From: Mactromeris polynyma
Taxonomy: Eukaryota; Mollusca; Bivalvia; Venerida; Mactridae
Reading direction: 5' to 3'
NCBI GenBank assembly: GCA_032209605.1
Contig: JASFXZ010000027.1
Location: forward strand, 10,063,372 to 10,127,371
Length of the DNA: 64,000 nucleotides
Made by a program: the position numbers and the translations under genes. This document shows, one piece after another, positions 49,361 to 61,699 of this stretch (positions are counted from its first letter, which is position 1; the number at the start of each line of letters is the position of its first letter). The notes below the pieces were generated by a model. That model was given only the letters and a program-made list of their open reading frames with translations, was not told the origin of the DNA and ran no database searches.

Positions 49361-52300
49361 ATATATATAATAATATTTATAATTTTAGAATTGCAGACAC
49401 ATGTTTCCGGTAATTGGAAACAGGTGCCAAATAGTAAAATGGCACCCAAACATTTATAGATTCGAAACAATATAGATGTCACCACATGCCTATCGTAAAA
49501 TTCTGACCTGATCAAATGAGTATCTATTATTTACAGACATACGCTAATATGATTACTGAAGACTAGACATATACTTGTCGCTTTAATGTTGGTTAGTTTT
49601 AGAATGATGTACATTTTTAGAAGGAAATTGCATTATCACGTATACGTCAAAATATTTAGCCGATATTTCAATATTTGATTCACATTATAAATGACACTGG
49701 GCGGTAATAGTAAGCAAATAAATGGTATTGGCTCAAAAGCTGATAGCAAGGAAAACGTTATCTAAGTTATATCGCAGACTTAATTATATTAATAAAGTAC
49801 TACAGTCCGTTCTTTTTTTTATATTTATGCGTATCGAATTCCATACGGTGAAATTTTAGGTTGTTGCATAAAAGAAGATGTTCAATAGACTGAGATTTCA
49901 TCACGAAAATAATGATATTGTCGTTGAAGAGAGGTTAGTGTTCAAACGAGGGCCGCTCTGGAGAGGTTGCCATGACTGTGTGAGACGAAAGTAATTTCTA
50001 TATCCATTCTAAAGTATGCTAGTTGTTACCGTGACACGTGTGTTTGGTATTAAAATAAAAGCCAATGTTACTACATTTATTCATAAACATATATTAAATA
50101 CACGAATACACAGTCCATGGTTGTAACGCAGTGTTGAAAATCATCGAAGAAATTTTACTCACAATGCTGTAAGTACAGTTTCTTACCTTACTTATATTAA
50201 TATGTGTGTTTAATAATTACGTGTTTGTTTTCAAATGTAAATCTGTGCTGTATCTGGACATATGGTCACACTGATTTAGCTGTATAGTACAAGTGTGCAT
50301 TAGTGTACATACTGTTGAGGGATTTTACCAAAGTACAATATACTTGGTATTGGGAACATTATAAGTTATTCATTAATTTAATAAGCTTATGAATTATACA
50401 GTTATTAATAGACAATGTACTTTCAAGACATGAGTAGTGTAACAGTTGAGTTTTACGTACCGCCAACAATTTTCAGTTATACAAAGACGGTTTCAACTTG
50501 AAGCAGATATACTGTCACACTCGCAATATGTGATAATACGTCATAGACAAGTGACATTATGCCACGCCACGTTACAGTAACGAAACACAAATTACTAACC
50601 ATAATATGCCGAGCGTTAGCCAAGGACTACTATACGAGGCTTGTTCGGATATCATTGAGACAACATAAATCATAAGGGCAATGAAAGAGTTCTATAAGTT
50701 CACAGACTTTCAAATGATGTAATTTTATTTTCGGCAGGAAAGTCACAGACAACAATGTATGAAATATGATTCAGTTAACGTACACTGCTTACATCGACAA
50801 TGAACTCAATATCAAATGGCAATAACATTGTTGTTATGCAACAGCAACACCGTTCACTCCCCAACCATAAATATGATAAGTCTCAAGGCCCACTCACTGT
50901 TCGTCCTATGTAAAACGCTTTGCACCGACAATCCGTGACCACACCCAATAGTTTACCCATCTTTATTTACACATGGGCGGTTAAAAACCAAAGTGATTCA
51001 TATACACTGGCCTTGCTTATGTAACTTGAGATAGATTATTTGAAATGCTATGTCTATATTTAACATAGATACGCATTAATCTATACCGTCATTGATTTTG
51101 CCCTTGGCTGTCTGTTATGTAACGCCTGTATGTATGTATCAAACGTATAACATTAAATACCATCGTGAAAAATTTCCCCCAAAATAGTAAAAAAATATTT
51201 TCAGCGTTTGGAGAAAATGTCGTTATTGAAATACCTATACAATGGTATGCCGACACTCATATTAATTGGTTCGTAATATTACGAATGTACACCACGATAA
51301 ACTTTGCTAACACTTCATCTGTAAGGGAACACATCCCTTTTGGAGCAAAACCAAGGGTCCAAATTAGGGGCTCCATGATGCAGCACCTCACTTTCTTGTC
51401 CCGTAGTCACTATTTACCTGCATTACAATATAATACAGTGTCCTGAAAGACATCTGGCTATAATTTATTGTTCCTACTTGTACAGCAATTTACGAACCCC
51501 TCATGATCTAGGATTATATATGGAGAACCCCGTTTTGCCGAAATGTCGGGGGTCCTGACCCCGCCCCCTCTTGGAGCCGCGCTTGTACGAGTTGGCCAAT
51601 GTTGAAGTTTTAAGTGATACATTTGTATCACAATTCAATGTCAAATTTCTTACGAAAAGTCGAACTTTCCCCATAAACGTTTTAAAACTATCTTTACTTC
51701 TTTACTTCAAATATACTTTGGTCGAGAACCCGTTCACCAATCATTTGACTCCTCCATGAATACACAATATCAATATATTGGCATGATGTCAGAGTCTGTC
51801 GGAAGTGGATCAGTCTGTTAGACCCGGAGCACGCCGACGTCATGATCGCAACGTCATGCGAATGTCGTTGACCATTAGACGTATTTATTCATGCAGTCAC
51901 TCAAAGAAAACATTATCCCACCGAATGAATTTAATTTGTCACTTAACCGACTTATTACATACGTTTTCAGTCAAGATTTTATGTTCTGGTACGACCCTGA
52001 TGGCGTTTTTGTTAGGCAAGGTCTCGAACAATCTGAAGTGCATATTGTCTAACTGAATTAAACATCAAACGTTCAGTGACCAATCCTCGGTCTTCACACT
52101 TTTGGAGTTGTCCCGAGTTATCTTATCTTCAGAAAACCGTATGTGTGAGCGATATACCGGGGCCATAGACATGCCACTAACACCCAATGCATTTTTTTAC
52201 ATTTCCTTAATTTCCTTTATCGTCTAGACTTTCACAACTCGACACAAACTTAAGAAATAACCGCGGCTCAGCCTTCTTCTTTAAACTCGTGATGACGCAA

Positions 52301-54631
52301 CAATTTATTTCCTGCTTGCAAATGACGTCACTTCAAAAGAGGTTGTAAATCCCATAGCAGCGCTCATATGTTTTCGATCTTTTTATTCCATGCTTTTTAG
52401 TAGGTTTTAATTCGTAAATTGACTAACTTTTGAGTGACATCTTGCGCTGATTGTCAATGTTCATAATGTCGTCATGAGTTAATAACCGCGCTGAAATAGT
52501 TCTTCGAAAATACGTTATTTATTATTTTATTATTTACGCTTGCACAGAAGTTGTGTTCATGCTCTGTTATATGCATAGTATATTATAAAACAAATTAGCG
52601 TAAAATATTAGTTTGGCTCACACTTGGTGAATCTAAAGATTTCTGCATCACGTGCATTCACGAAAGGGTTAGTGCTAAAGGCAGTATTGATATTACCGAA
52701 CCGTATAAAGGCAGTAACATACATTGTTATATTTTGTAACAGCTACTGTTTGTGTTCGTTTCCGCCACTATTACTGCCCTTAGCAAACATCATAACGGCC
52801 CTTATAACGGCGAACAGAAAGGGGAGAGTATGGGAACTGTGTAGGTGGCTATAAATTATTCATTACATAAACGATAAACGTTTCACAGAAATAGTTGCGT
52901 GTTTTCACATGGGAAAAATAAAATCTCGTTGATAGACTAGGCATAAATATTTGAAGACAACTTAACAAACTTATCTAAGTCAATGTTCGGACGAATTGCG
53001 TGACTTTTTAATTAGCAATAAATAGAATCTAGTTGCGTTATACCAATCTTGACTATGGATCTTGCTGCATTGCCCTTATCACTGCTTCTATAATTAACTG
53101 CCGTTCCATGTGTGATTTACTATTAAAAAATCTCATGACACGATCTCAAGTCTCATGAGGTAAACGTCTCGATTGAATGAAACACGTCTGGCCCATTCTC
53201 CTCCTCCAGACTTTTTATATAATATACAAAGTCAAACTATAGCCTGAGGCAACGTGGCTAAGTTCGTCGCTAACGATAATGATCAAGATACGTTAAATTC
53301 GAGTATATTCGATTATAGCATGAAGCCAATATCCATTATTGATTACTGATCAATTTTCATGTGAAAGGGAGGCAAGCCAAGTTAGAGGAAATGTCTTATA
53401 CAAAGCCGCTAATCCACTGCATGGAGATCAGTCTTGATATTTATCCCAAAAAGATGCATATGAAGGCACCATAAATACAAATAAAATATCTGAACTTCTC
53501 GGCAGCCAGTTGGGTATTGCAAGAACTGGATTATCCATGGGCATTGTGTAGACATCACAAACTGTTATAATGAAGTAAATGTAAATGCATTGCATAAAAT
53601 AGTCGTTCAAAACACGCACAATCGACAAAATCAGCGGCCATTTTGTTTTGCGGTTTATCCTTTGACAGCACGTGATTCCCAAGCCTGTTTCATAGTGAAT
53701 AACAATGTCTGTTTTTGTCGTGTGCGGACTATTCTGATGTCACACGAAACATAACAGTAGCTGGCCTCTCAGAGATAATTGTTACACTTAAGATCATGTA
53801 CGGCCGTCTACTTACATACCTTAGTGATTTATCTTGAACAACTTGATGATTCACACAAACACTTTCAACTGTGATACTCATTATGTAGTCTCGTCCCCAA
53901 AAAAAAAACACATCAACAAAATGTATTACACTTAATACTCAACAATTTATCAGAATTTGAAAAAAAAAATCATACTTGCGTTTGAAGTTGTTGAAGTGAA
54001 CATTGTCATACAAACAGGAGGCTTGTCTTCATTTTGCAACGCATTTGATTTATACTTTTAGAATGCTTTGATCACAGCTGGGCGTTCTTTATACAAAGCT
54101 TCGAACAAGTTCTTTGCACAAAGCAAAAATCATAACCAATCTAAACTCAAGATAAGGAAGGTTTACGATCTTACTTCGAAGACATAATTATGGCAACGGG
54201 TAACTAGAAATATAGCAAGCTAACAATGCAGGACGTCCGTTAAATATCTTACTCAGTAAGCGATGGCTTCACGCTGAACAAAACGGTTACTTAATTCGCA
54301 CTTGATAAAAGTCGATCCAATGTTTATTTAAAGTGCTACAAAATAAATATAAGTGAACACTTTGAGAAGTTATTCCCAATGTAATGACAATAAAGTATAA
54401 ACACACGTGCTGTGGTACTTGAACGGCCATAGTAGGTTGCTGAGGATCCGCATACAGAATAATAGTCGTTCGTATTATGACTTTTAAATCAAAGTTTTTT
54501 CTTTGAGGTCTATTTAATATCACCGTAACCGTGCGACACGTAATGAGTCGGAATAAAGATAACACAGACTAATTCAAAGAACAGAATATTTCGGGGCCCA
54601 ACGTATGTCTATAAAATAACTATGGTTACTT
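49361..54631. other. Intergenic DNA, no recognised gene
   Basis: AT-rich sequence with scattered ORFs below 95 codons, none with a recognised motif. A GC-richer patch around 51530-51600 (GGTCCTGACCCCGCCCCC) resembles a common bivalve repeat fragment. Splice-like signals near 50170 (plus strand, ATGCT then GTAAGT) and near 53830 (minus strand, donor GTATGTAAG) were seen but could not be chained into a gene. Confidence 0.5.
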
Positions 54632-54642
54632 AATTTAACGTT

Positions 54643-54940
54643 AGTAGCGGATCCGTGGTCCAGTGGTAAAACGCTGGACTTGTAATCCAGTGATCGCTGG
54701 TTCGATTCCCCGCTCCATCGCTGACCGTACTAACAGTATTTCGGACGAGACTTTAAAAACCGAGGTCCCGTGTATGATGCTTTACATCGAGCACGTAAAA
54801 GAACCAGGGGTGCTTCTGGAACTGGGGCATCTTCTGTATCATGCACTATCCTCCAAAAATCTAATATGACTAACATTCTTCTGGAGGCGTCGCCCATATG
54901 GGAAACCGATGGCGACGATAAATAAACGCAAATACAAACA
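54643..54940 (+). mobile_element. Intact tRNA-derived SINE, copy 1
   Basis: The 298-bp element is flanked by 11-bp target-site duplications AATTTAACGTT (54632-54642 and 54941-54951). The head (GCGGATCCGTGGTCCAGTGG, then TGGACTTGTAATCCA with anticodon TGT, then GGTTCGATTCCCCGC) is threonine-tRNA-like. Its acceptor and T stems no longer pair, so it is not a tRNA gene. The body contains TTTCGGACGAGACTTTAAAA and GAGCACGTAAAAGAACC. The tail ends GATAAATAAACGCAAATACA. Transcription by RNA polymerase III from internal A and B boxes is expected for the class. Confidence 0.93.
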
Positions 54941-54951
54941 AATTTAACGTT

Positions 54952-57900
54952 GGGAAATGTGTAAGCTCAGGGGCCGTATTTATAAACATAATAAGACGGA
55001 AACTCAGACTTGGACACTTTTAAAATGTCAAATGTTCTTTTTGCATCTACGTCGTTATAACAATATAGATTTTAATAAAACAAATGCAAGAGTGGGTTGT
55101 AACATTTCTTCAGACAAAATGTTCGTTCCTTTAGACTGATTGAAAACGAAAGGCTGCTAAATATAACTTTCTCAAATTAAAATCTGAGTCTTAAATTATT
55201 TGAGAATAAGACCTCTGGGATTTTCCATTTAGACCGCTCTCACACACATTTGTTCCTGATTATACACGCGGCTAGCACCAGAAGTTGTGACGGAATAATT
55301 CTGAAATATTTAACTATATGTATTGGTAGAATCTTGATTGGATTATTTACTATTATTTTAACACTTAACGCGAATACGATTTTAAAATGTCAATGAAAAA
55401 TGAAAATATTTCAGTTGTATGTGAAGTCAGGTATATCATTTGCTATAATACGTAAACGATCATAGTCTCGTGGTATATCACTTTGGACTGAACATTAGGA
55501 TAACATTAAAAACAGTAACTCTGTTTAGTATGCCTGTTAGATTGGGTAATAATTTACTCACCAGTCCTTCTCTCTGTCACGTCCTGTTTTAATGTATGGA
55601 AAAAGCTAACTTAACTATAAACGAGCATGTTGCTTGCAAATTAATTACTGTGACTCAACGTTTCAATGATTATATCCAATATGTGCATTTGAATAAACCA
55701 ATTTAGACATAAACGATGCCGGTAGCGTGCGGTATTCTCCAGCGACATGATTTACGTCGACATTGAGAGAACTTTGCAATGCAGTTTTATGAAATTTTTA
55801 GATCATATTGCAAATTGATTAATGTAATAGGGTATTAACTTTTATTGTTTTCTTTTTATTATAAGCGATTGCATTTGTCCTGGATCAACACTCGTATTAC
55901 ACAAACATGTCAAGGACATAGCATAAATCTTTCCTGCTCGATTTCTACATACATTTAACGGTTTTCATACAGACAGTTCCAAGGTAATGAGGATGTCTAG
56001 TTCATACCACTCCTGGGGTAACACTGTGGGTGGTACTTTTATGTGGATGAGAACCTGTAGTAATTATTTCTTTCCTTGATACCGCTGGATTAATTCGTGT
56101 CTCTTCCTCAATTTAAAGATATATACAAATGTGCTATAAAATCATGTCTTTGGGACTCCAACATTACTATCTTATTTTTATCTAGTGATCTTATTATGAT
56201 CTTCGACAGCATTGTAAACATCTGCATGTTTTAACACTTCAGTAACGGCTTGATTGTATTCACACAAAACCACTCCACCGAACACCTCGTGTGATACAGG
56301 TTCTTTGTTCATATCGATAGCAATGAACCTGGACATAGATAAGATATCTGTTTTGTCTATCTAACATTTTGTGAAGCGAGTTCTTTCTTGGTGTCGTATT
56401 GATTAATTCTGATGGTTTAAACCTTTTAATCGGCTCAAATGATCCTTCAAAACATAGTGATTACTTGCTTGTACCTGACTAAAAAATGACTACTTATATA
56501 TTTGAAAACTACACACTTCAACGGGCCGTCAAATAAGAGATGATAGCAGTATTGCTTAACAAATGTACTTTAAATTTATTCTGTTTAAACATATGTTGTT
56601 AAACAAATATCAGTGGTATACGACATAACAGTATACGTGTACTGGCTACTTCAACTGTACAAATATATATTTATGTATATATACGTGACGAATGTTAATT
56701 TGAAAAACTTTTTTTTGAGGCTCTTAAATAAACATTCCCATAGCTTGATTGTGTTTGAATCCCGCTGGCGCCATTGACCGAATTTGCGTGTTCCTCAATA
56801 CATGATTTTATGATATAATTATTATAGTGACCAACGAATAATTGAAATCTTAGGAGTTAAATTAAAACAAATTAAAACCACAAGTCCCGACCGGTTCATC
56901 GACCGACCCAATACTATTTTCATAGACTAATGTTTTCTTTTGACTCTTTAGAGGATATCATTTCTGACCTGAAATTACGAAAGAGATCTTTCCGGAATAG
57001 ACATACCGACTCGACGCAAAAACAATGCTGACAGAGGTACTGCAAACAGCAAACTTAAGGAAGGCCTCAAATTAAAATAAAATAAAAACAAGAAATCCCT
57101 TGAAAAAAGATGGTCGGCGCAATTTGAAGGTTATGATTTGTTGTGCAACATAAAAGTAAAAGTCGAGATGTTACGATTGTTGGTCATTCCAGACCCAAAA
57201 TGGATTTCGGTAAATTCACCGAATTTCAGTGGACTTCGGTAAAAAACATACCCCTTATCAAAAGGTTAACCAATCCGCGAGAATGTTACAAACGCAGTTC
57301 GGTTGAAGAGAAGTTGGTTTAGAGGTTAACGTAATATTGCATTGATTTACACAACACTGATAAGCAAATTGCAAAGCCATGCTAGTACCGACTGTACAGA
57401 AAAACATTCGAACATTCTCTTCAGTTAGCAGGAACTTAGAGATAGGTGATATTCTGACTACAGAAAATACGTCGAACTGGAGTATTGTTCATACCAAACT
57501 CCAAAAGGAATCCTACGTGAAGTCGGTAACTGAGATGGTCTAGACATATATAAAGCACATTATTTAGGTGAAACAATAAAACATACGAGCCGAGTTTATT
57601 GATTAAGTGACCAGTTATCCACTTCAGACGATTACGTGCACGTATTAAAGAAATAAAACTGCTGTATAAATCATTCATCACAGCGTTTATCTCACTTGGT
57701 GGGGTATCATTATGTAAAGGGAGATCACTGCGTAGGATATTGTGATCTAAATAGAGTTACACTTCTTGATCACACTTCGTGATAGAATGTAGTGGTGAAT
57801 AAGGCCTTATCTTGTGGTCCACACAAAATCTGTTTGACTATCACAACCATAGAAAACATATTAATTACGGTTAAACTGTTACATAACTGACGAATTATTG

Positions 57901-58149
57901 CAGTTTATAGACTTTATACAAAATAAAACATAATTAAATTAATCAAATTAAAAGACAACATAATGTTAATCAGACAAAGACAACAGCAATTTATACGTTT
58001 TCTTCAGATTCAACATTAACTACAGCGGCAACAGGATTAATGTTAGAAGAAATCGCATGAGCTTTAAAATGTACGAGTACGCGAACGTTTTTTGCAGATC
58101 AAGGGGACTATGGGATAAATATTGTCAAGGCTTTGGCACCTTCATCCAT
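54952..58149. other. Intergenic DNA, one dispersed repeat, no recognised gene
   Basis: Apart from family B copy 2 (57070-57200) and a fragment starting GGGGCCGTATTTATAAAC at 54969 that resembles a common mollusc repeat end, no gene, RNA or ordered repeat was recognised. Confidence 0.5.
57070..57200 (+). repeat. Dispersed repeat family B, copy 2
   Basis: ACAAGAAATCCCTTGAAAAA, then AGATGGTCGGCGCAATTTGA, then AGGTTATGATTTGTTGTGCA match the complement of 47346-47460 in the same order. Confidence 0.65.
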
Positions 58150-58174
58150 TCGAAAGTTTTTGATATAGTTTATT

Positions 58175-58800
58175 ATTATGTCTCCCTCTGTCCGAGGGAG
58201 ACATATGTTTTTGTCTTCGGTGTCTGTCTGCCCGTCCGTCTGTCTGTCTGTCCGTCCTTCCACTTTTAGCTTGTCCGCGCTTCATCCCCAATACTGCTGG
58301 TTGGATTTCAGCCAAACTTCATAGGATTGATTAACATCAAGTGTAAGTGTGTGTCTTCGTTGTTTTGTTCCGCTTGGATACTTTTTCACTGACTTCTGGC
58401 CCTTTGAAGTTTATATACCTATGCAGTTTGTCCGCGCTTCATCTCCAATACTGCGGGATGGATGTCACCCAAACTTCACAGGATTGATCAACATCAAGTG
58501 TAGTTGTGCATCTGCATTGTTTTGTTCCGCTCGGATATGTTTCCACTGAGTTATGGCCCATTGAAGTTTTCATGCCTATAAAGTTTGTCCGCGCTTTATC
58601 GCCAATACTGCTGGTTGAATTTCAGCCAAACTTCACAGGATTGATTAGAATCAAGTGTTTATTGTTTTTATACATATCCAGTGCTTGGTGAACTGATGAA
58701 AGACTATATTTCTTGTTTGCTCGATATTTTATTCTAACATCCTGTATCAGTATTACAATTATTGACAAACTACCGTGGGGGAGACATATGTTTTTATTTA
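58175..58800. repeat. GGGAGACATATG-ended bivalve repeat with internal 157-bp tandem units
   Basis: Both ends carry GGGAGACATATGTTTTT in direct orientation (58195 and 58784). The left end forms a CTCCCTC/GAGGGAG hairpin, followed by CCGTCCGTCTGTCTGTCTGT. Inside, TTGTCCGCGCTT(C/T)ATC starts at about 58270, 58427 and 58584, giving two full 157-bp units and a partial third that share GCCAAACTTCA(C/T)AGGATTGAT. ORFs in this block repeat the same peptide words and are not genes. Confidence 0.85.
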
Positions 58801-59014
58801 AAAAACAACCATCTAGTTATTCAATACTTTTTACACATTATAGCTTATCTTTAATTTAGACACGAAATAAATGCGTAAGGATCGTATTAATGAACAGTTT
58901 GTTTTAATAAATACCTGAGTACTGATTTTATGGAAATCTCTGAAAGGTCATTGGATAATGCCACAATACTCCTGTGTTTGGGTACACTTGATTATGCGTT
59001 TTATGAAATTTTAT

Positions 59015-59127
59015 TAAAACACTGGCCATGGTTTTCGACCAATCCTAATAATTTGAAAAATCTTGGTAGAAGACCACGAAAGAAACATTTAGTTGAAATT
59101 ATAAATAAATTGTGTCCGTTGTTATTG
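59015..59127. repeat. Truncated copy of the repeat at 59715-60105
   Basis: GCCATGGTTTTCGACCAATC, TAATAATTTGAAAAATCTTG and GTAGAAGACC parallel GCCATGTTTTTGACGAATCC, CATAATTTGTACAATTTTGG and TAGAGGGTCT of the other copy. It stops at the SINE target site. Confidence 0.6.
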
Positions 59128-59137
59128 ACAAGAAGAT

Positions 59138-59396
59138 TTTGTATTTGCGTTTATTTATCGTCGCCACCGGTTTCCCATATGGGCGACACCTCCGGAAGAA
59201 TGTTTGTCATTTTAGATTTTTGGAGGATAGTGCATGATACAGGAGATGCCCCAGTTCCAGAAGCAAACCTGGACCTCGGTTTTTTAAAGTCTCGTCCGAA
59301 AGACTGTTAGTACTGTCAGTGATGGAGCGGGGAATCGAACCTGCGATCCCTGGATTACAAGTCCAGCGCGTTACCACTGGACTACGGATCCGCTAC
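59138..59396 (-). mobile_element. SINE copy 2 (inverted, internal deletion)
   Basis: Same family as 54643-54940 on the opposite strand: tail GTATTTGCGTTTATTTATCG, head complement CTGGATTACAAGTCCAGCGC. About 40 bp of the body, including the GAGCACGTAAAAGAACC word, are missing. Flanks ACAAGAAGAT occur at 59128-59137 and 59397-59406. The 126-codon ORF over 58930-59310 is an artefact of this copy. Confidence 0.9.
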
Positions 59397-59406
59397 ACAA
59401 GAAGAT

Positions 59407-59705
59407 GGTTGTTGTATTTGCGTTTATTTATCGTCGTCTCCGGTTTCCCATATGGACGACGCCTCCGGAAGAATGTTTAGTCATCTTAGATTTTTGGAGG
59501 ATAGTGCATGATACATGAGATGCCCCAGTTCCAGAAACACCCCTAGTTCTTTTACGTGCTCGATGTAAAGCATCATAAACGGGATCTCAGATTTTAAAGT
59601 CTCGTCCGAAAGACTGTTAGTACTATCGGTGATGGAGGGGGAATCGAACCTGCGATCCCTGGATTACTAGTCGAGCGCGTTACCACTGGACTACGGATCC
59701 GCTAC
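59407..59705 (-). mobile_element. SINE copy 3 (inverted, full length)
   Basis: Directly follows copy 2 in the same orientation and retains the body word missing there. Its flanks are ACAAGAAGAT (59397-59406, shared with copy 2) and ACATGAAGAT (59706-59715). The anticodon loop has mutated (CTAGTAATCC), consistent with an inactive copy. Confidence 0.9.
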
Positions 59706-59714
59706 ACATGAAGA

Positions 59715-60105
59715 TTTTTTGTCTTTTCCGATATATATGCATATAAGAAAAGTGACTCCGCCCCCTGGCAGCCATGTTTTTGACGAATCCACATAATTTG
59801 TACAATTTTGGTAGAGGGTCTCCCAAGGTACATCTGTGTGAATTTTTACATCGAAATCGGACACAAAATGTTTTTCATTTATACTCTCCGTTGCCGCGGA
59901 AACTTGAAATCTGTGTGGAATTGAATTCTTTGAACAATACTGAAAGGGAATCACATTAGAATTATTTCTGTGAACTTTGGCCAAAGTTGGCCCAGTGGTT
60001 TAGGAGGAATTGTGGACGAAAGACGCACATACGGACGGACGGACAGACAGGCGGACGACGGACGGTGATAACTCCACCTGAGCTTCTTTCCCTGGTGAGC
60101 TAAAA
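59715..60105. repeat. Bivalve repeat with GGACGGACGG run and GGTGAGCTAAAA end
   Basis: Contains AAGTGACTCCGCCCCCTGG, AACTTTGGCCAAAGTTGGCC, CGGACGGACGGACAGACAGG and the end TTTCCCTGGTGAGCTAAAAC. The same GGTGAGCTAAAA end word occurs alone near 20405 in TRPC4AP intron 12. Confidence 0.75.
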
Positions 60106-60109
60106 CATG

Positions 60110-61699
60110 TTCCGATATACTGTACTAAAGTACCAAATTTCAATTCACCTGGCTAAAAAACTTGTTTTTTATGATCTAGGTCATGAACCGACTGGAAACC
60201 TAATTTTACTTTTCGGTATTGTTATATTAGCTTTACTGTTAGTCTTCCACCCAGCCTTGTTATATGTCTATATGTACTATGTATTTTCAAAATTTGCCTC
60301 ATATAATCATGAAATGTGAACTAAGCCTAGTAAATAAACTGCGATCGGTAAAGTAAGGTTACGAAAACATGTTTGAATGGTTACGAAATACAAGTTATGA
60401 AACGAACAGAAATGAGAAGTTATGTGCAAGGTTACGAAACGACCTTAATTAAAGTCTTAAACAGCATTGTTATAGATTACGATTTTAGTGACACAGATTT
60501 GGACAATGGACACTCCATTCATGAAAACCATGAACCATAAAACTATTGATCAACAAAACCACATTCACTTGTCCATATATAGTGGATCCCAACAGTAAAG
60601 TGTTTCTCGCAGCACTACGCGTGATTCATGTGACCAGTAAGCATTTTGTAAAGGGAAAGCTTGTAAAGCGATAAACTTATCTTCATACTATGCGTTCGAT
60701 AATGAAAACTTTAGTGTAAGCTGATACATATTTATATTTTAAAGGAACCCTACTCACCTTAGTTTGCATAGATACATCCAAGATCGATTTATGATCGCCT
60801 CTTCAATGTTTGGAACTACTAATACAAATACCAACAATGGACAAATGGAGCTGAGGGTATTGCAAAAACGTTTGTTCTCCAGTCAACTTTCCATGCAGGC
60901 ACAATAATCCACATACTTTCTGATCGTCCCTTGTATAGGTAATTCAAAGTTAATTCGACAGTATGAGGATTTTCAGTTCAAGCACATTAGTTGTAACATA
61001 ACATATACAGCATAATGAATCATAATGAATATTATGTTTATAATCATTTACACAAGTCGGACCTCGTTTATTCGACACTTTCTATTCGAGTACTTGGTAT
61101 CACCCGAAATAATGATTAGGTCCTGATACACCTTCTTATGGACAACGAATTGAAATGGGCATTCGAAACCATGTATTATTCGAAATCAAATTTCAGACCC
61201 GATGAATTCGAATGAACGAGGTCCGACTGTACATATATACGTCACTACGTGATTCAAGCTTAACTCCTCATGACAGTCACTTCACCTGACGCTTGTGAAG
61301 GTAGTTGTGCGTGGTACCAGAACCTTTTCTGCTTTGAGGTTAGAATTAAGCATGAATCAAGGTATTTATAACCACATGCTCCCAAAGCCTCTACCGAGAG
61401 CTAGAAATGTTAGTTAGCCAGGCCCGCCCTATTCGAGCGAACGAGATGTCGCTGTAAACATTATGTACTGCTATAATCATCAAATGTGATTAAACCGTTC
61501 AACAAATACTTGCCCTTGTAACGTGGTGTGAATTACAGACGTTATATTTGAAAGGTGGCCAGAGAAGTGAAAGGATTTAAAATAGTAACAATCCGCCTTT
61601 TGTTGCCACGGATCGCCGTACATTATACATCGCTTTGATAGACCTTGTTCAAATACAGTGGTGAGTGTACAATTGACATTAGTGACCAGTTTAACCAAC
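60110..61699. other. Upstream flank of the SLC5 gene
   Basis: Apart from the foldback element at 61053-61229 no repeat or gene is recognised. The last 450 bp should hold the promoter and 5' UTR of the SLC5 gene. A GTGAGT donor-like word at 61658 and a fragment CGAGCGAACGAGATG near 61433 were noted without a firm role. Confidence 0.4.
61053..61229. mobile_element. Pogo-like foldback MITE
   Basis: The left end CAAGTCGGACCTCGTTTATT continues with CGACAC. The complement of the right end reads CAGTCGGACCTCGTTCATTC and continues with GAA. They are inverted over about 24 bp with one indel. The 177-bp interior is itself partly palindromic (ATTCGAGTACTT/ATTCGAAATC). It resembles pogo/Tigger ends. Confidence 0.75.

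Noticed and set aside
49237..49515. 92-codon minus-strand ORF with repeating ILDNCNLNI-like words
   Set aside because: It is a shadow of the 22-bp minisatellite.
53428..53911. Possible two-exon gene on the minus strand (ATG plus donor GTATGTAAG, then an acceptor ATAACAG with a terminal frame)
   Set aside because: The donor phase does not join to the downstream frame without a stop, and no family is recognised.
54648..54720. Functional tRNA-Thr (TGT)
   Set aside because: The anticodon arm is good, but the acceptor ends do not pair, the T stem is broken, and the sequence continues into a SINE body with target duplications.
58930..59310. 126-codon plus-strand ORF
   Set aside because: It runs from a bivalve repeat into the inverted SINE copy 2, and its C-terminal peptide is translated SINE.
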